Source: Neospora caninum Liverpool
Lineage: Eukaryota; Apicomplexa; Conoidasida; Eucoccidiorida; Sarcocystidae
NCBI RefSeq assembly: GCF_000208865.1
Contig: NC_018387.1
Span: forward strand, 992,001-1,056,000
DNA: 64,000 nt
Direction: 5' to 3'
Part shown: positions 43,147 through 62,500 of the stretch, piece after piece
Numbering within the stretch: the stretch's first letter is position 1
Layout of the letters: each line of letters starts with the position of its first letter
Program-made: the position numbers and the translations under genes
Notes under the pieces: generated by a model
Database searches by the model: none
Told to the model about the DNA's origin: nothing
Seen by the model: the letters and a program-made list of their open reading frames with translations, nothing else

Positions 43147-45901
43147 AGTATAGGTGTAAACAGGTACATCCTTCCGTGTTGGAAGATCCAGGATCAAGGT
43201 GCCTGACACGCGGGAGTTGGGAAGAATCGTTTTGCGCGAGGCGACGTGGGCACACATCCTTTCCTGTCCGTTGTCCTGGGCGCAATGTGCGTCTCTTAGG
43301 CGGCTGGTCCAAGTCACGTGTGCAAGCGGCACCAAGGGAGGCTCATACGGTAAGACGTTTTTCGAAGAGCGGCCTTTCTCTGCAGCCCCTCTGGAGAGTC
43401 ACCTCGGTGACGCAGTTCACACCGTCTCCCTGCCTAGCAGCACGAACTCGCGTAGAGTTGCAGGCACTATTCGCCGTGAAAAGAGGTCAACAGAAGCATC
43501 TTTCGCGCCCTGCGTCTGATGTTTGGGCTCGGCCGTGGGTGTACATACAGTCGACCGGAGCAGTTTGCGCGTTCGACCGAGAAGCCCAGCAAAGGCGCTG
43601 TCGGCCGCTTGCCTCTGTGTGTTCCCCCCACGGAGACACTGGAGTGTACGGTCAAGGTCCTGCGTCCATGGGCCTCGCAGAGGACGCACGCGACGTTGGT
43701 CTTCTCCACCTCAGCATCCCAGAGGGAAAACGGTTTCTGAGGTGTTTTGGAGGCGCATCCGTGGCCTCGTGCGGCTGCTGCCCCGGCTTTCAGCGTTAAC
43801 CTTCGTCCTGAAAGGACGGAAAAACTCTTGAGGCCTGCCATCGTCTTCCAACCATCTGAGGAAGCGGCGAGTCGCCAACAGCCGTGCGTCCTCGTGAGGC
43901 GTGGTCTGCCGTGGCCGTCCACGCCCTTCCCCGGTGCTGCAAATCGTGCAAATCCGTCTCTTTTGCTCTGCCTCCACAGAATTCCTTCGTCTGCATTTTG
44001 TCTGTAGAACGCTTTCGGCCATTCGACAAGATCCTCGTGGACGCTCCGTGCTCGTCAGATCGGCATCTGCTGAAGCAGGGACGGTCAGCACTCGCCTCGT
44101 GGGCATCGGGTAAGAAGCCTCGACGTGTAGCGTGCTTTCGATTCGGATCTTCCTTGCCAAGACGCGAGTTAGATAAGTTTGTTCGTTTCACTATTGAAGA
44201 CGCTTTTTCGCTCACAGAAGGAGGTCCAGTAGTTCCTGGAAGTCTTCGCCTGCAGGCTGCCAGCGAGCGTGAAACCGTTTTTTTGAACAGACGAGTGCTG
44301 CATGAGAACACACGCGGTCTACCCTACGACGAGCCTGACACGATTCACAGAGGAGAGGGCGGGGAGGGAGGTCCCGAAAGAGGCTCACCAGTTGTTTCGA
44401 CACTCCCACGGGGAGGCACGCGACGAATCGGATCTCGCCACCGCCGTCCAGCACAAAGGCTTAGCCAAGAACACAACAAAGCAGATACTTGAGTCAGGCG
44501 AAGACCGTGTCAATACCAATGAATTTAGAGCATCCCCCAACATATCTTTACAATAGAGAGAAATCCACAGAGAGTTGCAAAGGCTGCTCCAAGATATCAG
44601 TCAGAGTGGAAACTCCACAGCTGCGCGGCTTCCTCGAGAGCCAGTGGCGCGCGTCTGCCCCGGCGAGAGACGTGAAAGTTGCGTGCGGTTTTGATTCGCG
44701 TTTCCCGTGATTCGCCTGTCTTCAGGGGTGCCTAAAACGCATGCTGAGCGGCAACTGCAACTTCTGAAGGGCGCGCTGGGCCTTCTCCGGGTCGGCGGCG
44801 TTCTGCTGTACAGCACCTGTGCTCTGTCTGAGGTGGAGAATGAAAAGGTGAGAGCAACGCGGCAGCACGCGAGGACCCAGAGGCGCTGTCGCGTTCGAGG
44901 CTCGACACTGAGACGTGACGCATGCTCTTTCCACTGCAAACGCGTCCGGTCTGAGAAGCGCTATTTCCGAGAAGAGCGCGCGCGCGACTCGGGGAGTCTC
45001 CAGCCTAATCGAGTTGAAAGGTGCCGAGGCCTCTAAACGGAGACGCGCCTCCTCAGGCAGCCTTGCCGCGGTCGTACTGTCTCTGGCGAGAGAGGTCTGA
45101 ATCTCCCACTTGTCGCCTGCTTGTGAGAAGCAAGGATGGCAGTGAACGGGAACAAATAAAAGCATGCGAGAAACGCTTGCCCGTCTATGACGCTCGTGAG
45201 ATTCCTCACCGGGCACTGCTTTGACCTCGTGGTTTGCTGTCCGTTCGACTTCGGTGAAGAACCGAATTTGGGCACAAGCGCTGAGCACACAGCGTCATGT
45301 CGGCCCGGGTTCCATCGCGCGGTTGGAGATTGTTTGGTCAGTCGTTTCGTCTCTCTCTGACGCGTCTGGCCCCGTGGCGGTTCTTCCCTTTCCTCTCCGG
45401 GGTCTGTCCCTTTCACCGTCCATGTCCTTCCTCCCCCGGCGCGCCTGCTGTCCTCGCTCTTCTCAGGTCGTCGAAAAACTCCTCAAAAGCTGTGGAGGCA
45501 GCGTCAAAGAAATCCCACTCCTAGTCGACCCTGTCCGTCCCGCTTCTGCCTCGGGCTTTTCTCGTGTTGCCGTGCTTCCTCACTCTGCTCCGGTCGAAGC
45601 GGCGAAGGAGACTACGGAGACACACGAGACTTCCGGGGGGAGAAGCCTCCCGGTCGCGGTGTCTCCGCACTCGCGGCATCCGTCGCCGGGACGCGTCGAA
45701 TCTTCCGGTCCTTCTGACACATCAACGCGAGAGAAACGATCTGAAGACGAGGGCGGGGAAAACGCCGGTGACCGTCCTCCGCTGTGGATCCTCGAGACGC
45801 GAGAACGCGGCGCGATCATGCTGCCTGACGCCCCCGCGGGATTCGGTCCTCTCTTCATGTGCAAGCTGCAGCTGGTCGCGCCTCTCCAGAGACGCCTCTA
45901 G
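40846..45901 (+). CDS. NSUN3/NSUN4-type RNA cytosine-5 methyltransferase, ~620 aa
   Basis: This is an S-adenosylmethionine-dependent enzyme that methylates cytosine C5 in tRNA or rRNA. Exons are 40846-41725, 42204-42274, 42496-42650, 42781-42828, 43300-43349, 44008-44109, 44726-44847 and 45467-45901; phases fit throughout. The N-terminal HEHQYGSARWNRLLQAL resembles the NSUN4 start (..YG..W..LR..LL). A Ser-rich insert (~190-280) follows, then YYLDGASAFAACTL, the SAM-binding motif I LDLCAAPGGKS (~313-323, split by intron 2), motif IV DAPCSSDRHLL (Cys 416, product-release Cys; the DRH is typical of NSUN3/4) and motif VI YSTCALSEVENE (Cys 467, catalytic). The C-terminal end GAIMLPDAPAGFGPLFMCKL matches the NSUN4 tail. 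NSUN3/4 are mitochondrial in animals; I see no clear targeting peptide here, so mitochondrion, apicoplast and cytosol remain open. A GGTGTAC palindrome lies inside exon 1. Confidence 0.88.
41096..41109. repeat. GGTGTAC palindrome copy, exonic
   Basis: GGTGTACATACACC in exon 1 of the NSUN gene, read there as CTYT in a non-conserved segment. Confidence 0.55.
43043..43140. repeat. AT microsatellite with duplicated tatacgccgttgtata units
   Basis: Three alternating AT runs are separated by two copies of the same tacgccgttg-containing spacer, inside intron 42829-43299 of the NSUN gene. Confidence 0.9.
43537..43550. repeat. GGTGTAC palindrome copy, intronic
   Basis: GGGTGTACATACAG inside intron 43350-44007 of the NSUN gene; the right arm is degenerate. 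Confidence 0.45.
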
Positions 45902-47631
45902 AGAGGTGGACACTAAAAGAGACCGCCTGCGCGGAGAACCGCACAAGTGTCGTCTCACCACGGGGACACGTGCATGCTATCAAAGTTGGTTTTTTGTCCC
46001 GAGAGAGGGTGGCCGAGCACAGAGAAAGGATATCAGCTTTGGAGGCTTGTAGAGAGGTGCGAGGAGGCGAAGACGCGCCTGCCAAGACGGTTAGCTGGCG
46101 GAGGCCGAGGGGACAGGGAAAAAGCGAGAGACGGCTACAGAGCCCTCGGCCTCAGTTCCTACGATTCGCCTCACTATATATGTACCTCTTTTTAGGTAGA
46201 TACATTTATGCGTGTGTGCGAATATGCATAGGCATGCGTAGATAGTTGGACACGCATATCTCTGCAGGTGCTGTACCAGTGTAAGAGAGAACGAGGGGCG
46301 TTTGCGTACGGAAGAGTGATTGGCAAACGCTCTCAGATCGGGAAGACTTAAAACCCTCTCCACCGTTCTCTCGCAGCACAACTCGAGATTCGGACCATTC
46401 CCTTGCCAGGGTCTCCTTGAAAGATCCCGGAGGGAGGCAGCGCTCGCCTCGGCGCAAAGGTGTCTGTCCCCTTTCCATTCTCTTCTCGATTTGGGAGTCT
46501 CAGCGCGGGTGGAGAGGCAACGGGCGCAGCCTTCCGAAAGCGGGGAGAGACAGCGCATACAGAGGAAGAAACGAAGAGAGAACAAGTATAGAGGCCACGA
46601 AGGGAACAAGGGAGAAGACAAGAACCGAATCAGGGAGGGACCAAGAAGAGTATACGGAGAGACCAAGAAGCGAGGAGAAGCAAGAAGTGTATAAGGAGAG
46701 GCAAGCAGCGTGTACGGAGAGAGGACGACGGGAATTAGAGAACAAGATGAGAGCGAAGAGCGAACAAGGGGAGAGAGGGGCGGGCAGGGCGAGATAGAGG
46801 GAAAGGCGTTGCCACAGGCGAAGCTTTTTTCGCTCCCTATGCCACGAGAGGCTTCGGCCTCATGACCGCAGGGAATTCACGAGGGAGGAGGAACGCCCGC
46901 TTCTTTCCCATTCCTATCGTTCCCCCTTTTTTAACGTTCTCAGGAGAAGAGAGTAGAGATACTTGGAAGCAGCAGCAATTTCCCGGTGCTCCGTCTCTCT
47001 GCCGCATCGAAGAGACACGCTCCTGTGTCGCATCTGCACTCTGCTCTTCCTATTGGCCACGCTGGGGGGAACGGTTCTTTACACAATCTTGTAAACCAAA
47101 AGAGATTTTCCCAGTTTCTCTCCGACACCTGCAGGCGTCTCCATGAACCGGCTCGACTTCGGCTCCACACACAAGTATAGCGTATAACTTTCAAGAACAT
47201 GCATGCAAACACCAAATACGCATCGTTACATGCGCAGAAACCTGCAACTCTTTTCCGGCATATCGACTCGAGGAGCCTTTGTGAGAGCGCGTACGTATGA
47301 GTGACGCTGCAGGTGCCCGCTGTCCACAAAAAAGCACGGGAAATATGCATGCAGACAACGCATGCACATGCACGAAGCTTCTGTCCCAATCGCCAGCGCC
47401 TACACCCAAACTCCCTGCACTTAAATCCATACACGCATGCATATACATATAAATGCATATATATATATATATATGGATATACTCCCGCATGCATGCAAAT
47501 ACATGTATGTGCACGCAAGTGTATGGACACGTATAGAGGCGTATATGTGGAGGTAGGCGTAAGATAGGGACCAGTGTATTTTGGATCTTTGGTGCCACGT
47601 AGATTCGGGGAGTTGTTGGAGAGGAACTTCT
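45902..47631. other. Convergent intergenic region, no gene seen
   Basis: This is the space between the ends of the NSUN gene and the coiled-coil gene. It holds a purine-rich block (46540-46800), an AT microsatellite (47458-47474) and several TGCATGC words (around 47201 and 47436). No domain-bearing frame was found. Confidence 0.5.
47458..47474. repeat. Short (AT)n microsatellite, intergenic
   Basis: About 17 bases of alternating AT, flanked by ATGCAT words. Confidence 0.85.
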
Positions 47632-53837
<6,206 letters not shown>

Positions 53838-56569
53838 CCGAGAAATTGAAGGAGAAAGGCGTAACACTCGAGAAGCAAGATCGAGAGGCGCCCCTGCACA
53901 AACAGGATCGCGGGGAAACCAGAGGAGATACGAAAGAAAAAAGACGAGAGTGGCGATCGCGAGAGCGCAAAAGGGGGATTCGGGGAAGGCAGCAAAACTC
54001 GGAGGGCGAAAAGCCGGGGGCGGAGAGAAATGCGAGAAAAAGGACACAGGCTCAGACGAGGATGAAGAGGCGGCTGGGGCGCAAGGGATTTGAGTGTTTG
54101 AGGATGGGAGGGTGTGAAGAAGGCCGAGGAGCCGAACCAACCAAGGAAGCGTAACGCGGGAAAGTTGACCAGAAGCGGCGAGCGCGTGGGTCGGAAAGCA
54201 AGACAAATCGAGAACTCAGAGGACCGGAGGGAATCCCTGCAAGGAGGCAGAACAGCGGTTCGAAGCCGCATTTGAAAAGGAAAGCGTCGACGAGTGTCGA
54301 CACTGCTTGTTAAAAAATGTGAAACTTGAAAATTCTCAAGGAAACGCCGATCTCCTGTGTTTCTCAAGTGCCACCCGGGGCTTTTCTTCCCAGCCAGCGC
54401 CAGTACGCGCGTGAGCACCAGCGTTAGGAAAGGGGAAGCAAAGCACCTAAACAGCGTTTGGAAAGAAGAATCGACAGACGTCAATCCGCCGGAACAAAAC
54501 GCAGGAAAGATACGCGCATTTATCCGCCTCTTTCCTCGCTCGCACAGCTGTGTCTTGCTTGTCTCTCAAGCGCGAGACACTCCACGGAATGGCTGCTAGA
54601 TTCGCAGGCGCGTGCGGCAGAGAACGCCGGCACAAATGCAGGGATGTGTGTTCTCGGATGGGGAGGGAAAAGTCAAGAATGGAGGGAAAACACGAAAAAA
54701 AGCGAATTCCACCGAAAGACGCGCTTCGAAGGAGCGAAAAGATCTCAAAAGGCTCGCCGTTGAAACGCGCGCGGCGAGCGCCTCAATTCTCGGGTGTACA
54801 GACAGCTGAGAAACAGCTGCCTGCGTCGTCCGGGCGCACGGAGTTTTGGGTCGGTTTTGGACGCGTTTTCCGCCGTTTTCCAGCCTTTTTCGCGGCAGTC
54901 CCTCGCGCGAGTCTCCCGACAAGCGCCGTTTTCTTCTCTTTTCGGCAAAGCGTGGAAAACCTCGAAAAAAACGCCCATTTCCGGCCGAGAACGCCCTTGG
55001 TGACCTAGATCGGCGTACACGCCCAGCGAAACGCGGCGCGTTGCACGGGCGACAGAAGCCGCGACGTCGCAGCATCAGCCACGATTTCTTGCTTCGATGC
55101 TCTCTCGCCTCGAACGTGGAGTCGGGATCTCTTCTGGGCGCCCTCATCGCAGCTGCTTCTTGGACTGGTCTCGGCGGCACACATTTCTGTCACTAAAAAA
55201 TCGGAAGCACTTAAGCCGCGACAGCCCCTCCAAAATGCGAGTGTGTCTTTTGAGACTCCGAGCGGACCCACAAAATCCAGGATCGGCGAAAGCGCGACTA
55301 GTCGCGCCTCTTTGAGAGCCGTTCACACGGGGCGGGGGGCGGCTTCGCCAACAAACACCTGCAAAGATGGAGAACGCTTGGCGTTTTTGCTAGGCGACGA
55401 AGAGAGAAACGAAGAAAAACCAAGAGGGAAAGTTGGTTGGCCACGGCCATATATTCCGGGGCACTGTGTTTAGGGAGGCGACTCGAGAGAGTCACAGGGA
55501 GAAAGCAGGAACGCGGGAGATGCTTCTCAAGTCACACACAAAAGCACTTTCCTTCGTTCCTCCCATCTGTGCGTCCACTTCTTCAGTGTGCAGCTCTTCA
55601 TGCTCGAAGTGTCTCTCTTTTGCGAGGGGTGAACAAGGACCCGGTGGCGACGGCGAGCCCGCGCGATGAAACGGGAACTCTAGGCGACAGCCTGAGGTCT
55701 TCTTTGCGTCCCAGCATCTCAGCGAACAAGCGTAGATGGATTCACAGAAAAAAAAAGACTTCCACATACACCACCGATCAGTTCACGTCGAAGCGTCTGT
55801 CGCGCCCCGGTTAGGCAAACAGCTACACATTTTCTTCTTCTGCGCTGCTCCGGATTTTTGCACACGAAAAGCAGTCGGAACCAGCGCTCTCGTTCCCCTT
55901 CTTTCTTTCTCCCTCGGTTTTCTCTTTCCGCGTGCTTTTCCCTTTCCCTTAGGTTTCTCCTGAAGAAGCAGTCTGTTTTACGTTTGTTCGTTTCGTGCAA
56001 ATCTCCGTGTACGTCTTCTCGCGCTTTTCTCTGTTCTCGTCGCGTGCCTCCTGCTGTCTCGCTCGCGGCTCTCGCCTCGTATAGTCTTTTTTGTCTTCCG
56101 CGCTTCTTCCACCGTTTCCCTCTCTCCTCAAAAAAAGAGAGAATGAAGCTCAGCAGTACGGACAGTTGGCGAGGCATCATCGCTGAGGCGGTTCCCCGTC
56201 CCTCGTCGCTCTCGTAGTTTTTGTTCTCTTTTCGCCTGGCGTTTCCCTCCCAAACTTCGTACACATTCACCTCGCCATTCTTTCCTTCTGTCTTCTTTTC
56301 CTTCCCCGTCTCTTATCCGTCCTGCTCTCCTCTTCTTTCTACTGCTCGATCTCCTCTCCGTGCTGTCCGTCGCGTCGCCCCCGTCCTGGTTACGTCCGCT
56401 CGTTGTCTCTCTTCCTCGCGTGCTCCACTTTCCATTCTTCCTCTTTATCTCGTTTTCCTCTCCCGCCCCTATTTCTCCTCTCCGTTTCTTCTCCCTCTCT
56501 TCCGTCCGTCCCTTCTATCTCTTTGTCAGCTCCTCGCGTTTTCTCTTCTTCTCCTCTTGTCTTTCCACC
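53838..56569. promoter_or_regulatory. Divergent intergenic region between coiled-coil gene and UFL1
   Basis: Two start codons face away from each other, so both promoters lie here. The 600 bases before UFL1 are a CT-rich leader. GGTGTAC-type elements lie at 54792-54805 and, as GGCGTACACGCC, near 55014. Minus-strand frames at 53600-54500 beyond the coiled-coil start are pyrimidine-rich leader and not convincing coding sequence. No other gene was seen. Confidence 0.45.
54792..54805. promoter_or_regulatory. GGTGTAC palindrome copy, intergenic
   Basis: GGGTGTACAGACAG; the right arm is degenerate. It is about 1.8 kb upstream of UFL1 and 1 kb upstream of the coiled-coil gene start. Confidence 0.4.
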
Positions 56570-59500
56570 ATGGTGTCGCTTGAGGAGTTGCAGCGACAGT
56601 TCATGGCTGTCCAGGAGGCAGCGCCGACGCAGACACTCTCTGAGAGAGCCTGCGTGGACATCGTCGTCAAGTTGATGGAAATGAAGAAAATCCAGCTGGT
56701 GACGACGACGAACGGCAAGGAGTTTGTCACTTTCGAGACGCTCGCGCAGGAAATCCGAACGCACCTTGCGAACCAGGTTCGACCTTTCTTTCTCTCCATC
56801 TCCACACAAAGGCCAACACCTTCCTAAATACACAGAGACGTGAACATGTTTCTCTCTACATGCCTGCGAGCCGATGTAGAAGTACATAGATACATATATG
56901 CGTGCATCTATATAAACATGTATACGGGCATATCGGAAGATACGTAGATCGATGCACACATAAAAGGAGATTGGCATGTCTTGTGGATATGTGTTTATGC
57001 ATACGAAGTGGCGTACACGGGTGTCTGTTTGCCTCCGTTTCTGTGGACAGAGATTGCGATGGCTGTGAAACTCCTGAAATATAATATATATATATATATG
57101 AGGGAAAGGAGAGTGTGTGTTTGGCTGTTTCGTCTGTTGGCGTCCGCTTTTTTCTCTGCAGAAAGGCCGCGTTAATGTGATTGAAATGGCGACGGCTCTC
57201 GGTGTGAGCCCCGACGTGGTTGAGGCGAAGACAGAGGAATTGACACGGAGAAGCCGGCATTTTATGCTTTTGGATGGCGATCTAATTTCGACGGTTTACC
57301 TCAATTCGCTGGCCGCGGAAATCGAAGAGCTCCTCGAAGTCAGTCGTGCTCCGCGTCTCTGCCAATAACGGGAAGCCGCGCAGAATCCGTGACAAAAAAG
57401 GGGGGATAAACAGCCGGAGACGAACAGAACGAAGGTGGTGCGGCGTCACCCGCACTCTTGTCGATCTCCTCAAGTTCCGCATTTGCATTTGCCATCGCGT
57501 CGACTCTGCTTAAAAAACCATCTAAGTAGACGGCATACATGCCCATGTAAACTGCGCAAACACCTGTATACATATGTGTAAGTATATGTGTATGCGAATG
57601 GTGGCGTGTTAGTAATAAACCGACACACACATATAAACTGTTTTTTTTATATATCGGTACCTATGCATTTGTGTGCCGATACAGACATGTCTTGCTGTGG
57701 CTCTGTTCGAGAGTCTGCAGAAGCGAGAAACTGTATTCGAGGCTGCCTAAGACGAAGAGGATCTTCTACCTATATACAAATCTACGAATATGTAGTTTCG
57801 TTTATATTATATATTTGCATTCAAGTACCGGGGAGGACGAGCGAGGGATAGAGAGATGGGTCTCCGGCGTGTATGTGGAGCACATTCGCGTTTCTCGGCA
57901 TTCTTTCTTCAGGAGAAGGGACAGCTGACGATTGCGGAGTTGTCTCAAAAGTACTCTCTTCCGGCGGACTTTCTGCGTCAGGAGATCCACGAACGCCTCG
58001 GCACGGTCATCCACGGTACGGGCGTCTTCCCTCTCGCGCGTTCCCGTGACGCACCCTCTTTCGGCGTTTTCGATGCATGTGAACGCCGACTGACATGAGC
58101 AACGAGTCTGTGGTGTTTGTTTCAGGAGAACTGAGAGACCAGTATCTGACGACAGCGCACTTTTCGCGGCGAGTCGAGAGCATCGTCCGCGGTGTCTTGA
58201 CAGGTGCATGCAGGCCTGTTGCTGTCTCCGCTATCTCCACAGAGTTCAAGTAATCCGATTTTCTTTCTCTGCGCTCGCTCTTGGGAGTCGGCGCGGAGTG
58301 CACTCGGCATGGAGGTTCTCAGAAGTTTCCGGAGGCCTTCGATTTGTCTCGCGATCCGTATACACGTTTTTTTCTGCCCCGCTTCGGTGTCGTCACGCGC
58401 CCTTCCCTGTCGAGACTCCAGTGCGCAATCCTGTGCCTGTCCTTTTTAGCTGTCTCAGGGGTGTCTCGCGGTCCTCGTTCTCTGGTCTTTTTTTGTTTTT
58501 CCTCTCCTTTTTCCGCGTTCGTGCCCGCGACTCCTCTCTTTGCTGTCCCTCTCGTTCCCGCCTTCGTGTGTATCCTCCCGGAAAGAGGCGCGTTTCCTCG
58601 TAACTTCCCCTGGGAGCGTAGAGGGGACTGTGGAAGAAACCCCGGTGACTGTGTCGAGAACAGAGAGTCCTGTCCCGTTCGTGTGGATTCCTCCGCATTT
58701 GTGTCGTTTCCTAGGGTGGCCTTTATCGACCTTTTTCCTCCTTTCCTGTTTTAGTCTCCCGAACGACAGCGTGACAAATGCTGCAGTGCAACTCATCCGG
58801 CTCGGGCAGCTCCACGGGCGCCTTCAAAGCGGCCTCTTCACCCCTGCGTGCTTTTCGAGCGGCCAAAGCGCCAAGGTGAGTCGCCGTTTCTTCTTTTCGC
58901 TCTTTTTTTAGGAAATTGCGTCGCTTCGTCGCTTGTCCTTTCTTCTCCCGTGTGTCGTCGTTTCTCCCGTCCATCTGCTCTTCGCTTCTGTTCCTTGTGC
59001 ATCTGCCTCTTCCTCTTTCGGCCTGCTCTCTCTTCTTCCTCTCGATTTTCCTTCTCCGTTTTCCTTCCTCTCTCTGCGGCGTGCTCCACCGCTCTCGCCT
59101 TCTCTCCCCTCGCTTTTCCGCTTCTCAGGTCACCTCTTTCTACAAAGCGAACGCGTTTGTGCCGTTCTCCCTTGCAAAAGACTGCGGTTTCTCCGACGTC
59201 CACGGGCTCCTCCAGAAAGAGCTTCTGGACGGCATTCCGCTCGCCACGGTGTACGTACACCCCCAGCTAGTCGCCCCCCTTCAGGCGAACATTCAAGTAC
59301 GCGGCAGAAAGTCGATCGACGAAAGAGAAGCGACGCTTCTCCCTTTCTACCTCAAATGACGCAGGCAGCCTCCTCTGGTTCCGATGCATGTGTTGCTCTT
59401 GTTTCCCCGTTTTCTTTTTTCCCCCTTTCTTCGTTTTTCCCCCGTTTTCTCTAATTTCTCACGCATTTTCGTTTCCGTCCACTGTTTTCGTTTTTTCCCG

Positions 59501-62500
59501 TGTCGTGTTTTCGTTTGTGATCGTTTGTTCAGGAGGCGGCGTCGGCGGCGTCTTGGGCAGATGTGAATTCTCTTCTTCCATCCGCTTTCTCGCCAGAGGA
59601 CGTTCGCATGCTGTTGCTACTCGCGACGGGCGAGGCTGCGGCTGGCCGCAAAGCGGGTAGCTCCCCCTCCGCGGCCTCGAAGAAGCCGCTGCCGGTTGTA
59701 GCTTTCGAAGACGGCGTCGTTCTCTCGCACGGTTTCTTGGACGTTTTCTGTGAAGCGGCAGCGCCTTTCCTCGCGAAGAAAGCCGCCTCCGCAGCAGAAA
59801 CCGCCCAAGCTGGCGGCCCTACGAAACACGTCGAGGTACGCGCAAATACACCTCTGTCCCCCTATATGAATGCATTACATGCCATCGACAGATCGACTCG
59901 ATTGATATATATAGAGAGATCAAATATACTGCATCGATAGAGTGAGTAGACTGAGTAGATTGATGTAGTTTACGTGGATAGAAATTTGTAGCTGCCCGAT
60001 ATCCCGCCATGTCTGTAGGACTCTACGGTGGAGACGGGAGCTGGCGACGAGAGTTTTTGCGAGGACGCTTGGAACTCTGAATTTAAGCACGAGAGCCTGC
60101 GTATGCAGAGGAGACATCTGGCCATTGCGCGTTCCTGTTTCCTTTTCGTCCATGGCCTTTGCAGGAGACCAGCCAGGCAGCAGGCGCTCCCGGCGATGAC
60201 TCTGAGGAGGACGGGGAAGGGCGAAGCCGGAGACGCGGGAAAGGCTCTCGGCGGGGGAAAGGTGAGCCGAGGCGGCAAGGCCACGAGTGGAGAGATTAAA
60301 GGAAAATGGGGGCGCTTGAGTTTTTTTGCGTCGCCACACAAACCGCCACACAAGCGACGGAAACGAGGGAGAAGAGGAACGTGGAAGGCACGCGAAACCG
60401 ACATGCGGAACACGAAGCGAGACGGGCGACGCCACAGGGAGGGGAGATCGGGGGATCCGGTGCGGGAAATGAACTCGGAGGAAAACCCGAGGGCTGGGCA
60501 AGGAACGAAGCGCAGAATGAGCGGAGGGGAAACGTGGCAGAGTCAGAAAGAAAGGTTCTCTGCAGAGACGGCGTCTCCGCGTTTTTTCGTGCATGTCTCC
60601 AAGGGGCTCCACCCTTCTCTGGAGATGGGAGACCGTCGCGGCTCAACTGGAACTCCTCTTGTTTTCTTCCAGGCGCGTTTGCGCCGACGCCTGCGCGGAA
60701 GGATGCTCGATGTCTTGTCTGGGATCCAGTCTTCTCCGGTGACTTGTCTTTCTCGTCGCGCCTTTCAGCGCCTGAAGGCGAGAAGAAGAAGAAGGCCTCC
60801 GCCCAGGCACCTGCCTCAGGCGCGAGTATCTCCCTGGGCGACATAGAAGAAGCCTGTTCTGGAGAAGCTTGGGCCGGCGAAAACCCTCTCGCGGATCTCT
60901 GGATCACGCTCCCTCCTCATGTTCAGCAGAGGCTGTGGGAGACAGTCCAAGCCCGACTGAACACTGTAAGGGTCGTCCATCGAGAGAGAGATCTTTCCTG
61001 AATCGCTTTCCGCCGTGCCTCGCTCTCTTTCGCTCTGGCGCGAGAGCTCCACATCCTCTCTCTGTGGTCCTCGACCTCGTCGCTGATGTCTCTCCACTTT
61101 GGAGTGACTTGTCTCCTCTGTCCGCGGATATCCGCTCACGCATCTCCATTGGTTTCAATGCGTGCAGCCGCACAGGAGCTCTGTGAGTGACTCACTCATC
61201 ACCTGTGGCGCTGTCTGTCTCTTTCTTCATCCTCGTCTTTGTTTCCGTGATCAGTGTCTCTGCCTCGCCTTCACGCCCCCCCGCTGTGTCGGCAGTCGAC
61301 GCGCGTCAGCAACCCGTCAAACACACGCGCTCGCCCCTGTCCGTCGGTTTTGTGTGAAGTTTCCGTGAGAGGTCCTCTGAAAATGCTCTTCTTTTCTTTC
61401 CAGCACTATCAGAAGTGTGTCGCCGACTCGCGTCGATCTCTGCGGGAGCAACAGAGAGTGAAAACGGAGCGAAAAGCGGCGAACCTCCAGGAGGAGTTTG
61501 AGACGATTGTTCTCGCAGTCAAGGGTCTCGAGGTAAGAAACAGGAAACGCTCAAAGGCCTTTTCGCCCAATTCTTCCGGCATATCCATTTTCTCTTCCTC
61601 ACCCCTCGTCTGGCGTTTTTGTCTCCTTTTTCTCGGTTCTGCGAGGCTGGCCGCGTGCGCCTTCTCTTCTTGAACTTCTCTCGCGGCTGTTCTCTGAGCT
61701 TTTCTCGTCCTCTCTCCGCATTTGTCTCCTTGTTTTGTGGCGCTCTCCGTCGGCGCACGGCCGCCCACGCAGCGACGGTTGATGATTCTTCGTTTTCTGC
61801 CGACGCGGGAGCCCGTGGAGGTACCCAGAGAGAGAGAGAGGAAGCACATCTGAGAGGACGGGTTGTTTCCTTATTCACTTCTCGGGTCTCCGGCGGTGGA
61901 GAACGTTTAAACGCCATGGTCCCCCCTGACCTTCCTGCTTCTCTCTCTGGCGGTAGACAATGCAGGGGAGCGAAGACGAGCGACAACACCGAAGGAGTCT
62001 TTGTTGGCATCTTTCCGACATATCGATGAAAAACAGACGAAAAACGCGATAGGTGGTCTGTTATGTGTCTTCTCATTTCTTCGTGGGTTTAGGCTCTGGG
62101 CATTTTGGACGACGCGAAACACCCCCTCGTCGTTCACCTCTTCAAATCCGTTGTTGGACCTCTCCTCGATTCTCTCGTCGAATCCGCTGTCGCCGAGGCC
62201 ACAGGTGATCCCCCCCAGAAAGCCAGTACCAAGTGCCGTGACCCGTTTCGGTGTCGCTCGCCTCTGTTTGCGACTCGATGTGCTTAACCCCCAGCGAAAA
62301 TGCGCGAGATACGCTCCCTGTCTCCATTCCCGCTTGGGTGGCCTTCGGTTTCGCGAGCTCGCCCTCGTCCTGTGTACGTACAGCTCAGCAGGCTGCCGCA
62401 GTGCCTAAACAAGGTTTCAAAGCGCCGACTCCTTCCGAATTCCCACCTGCTAGAGGCTTGGCGTTTTCTCGACCTGTTTCCTCTTGTTTTGCTTCCCGAA

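Noticed and set aside
54240..54280. tRNA-like GCGGTTCGAAGCCGC stem
   Set aside because: The T-arm-like hairpin is present, but I could not find matching D and anticodon arms or an acceptor stem.
60673..60768. Longer exon 9 of UFL1 from the acceptor at 60672
   Set aside because: Same phase and a good acceptor, so it may be used, but the extra 32 residues have no counterpart in the family; I kept 60769 as the main model.
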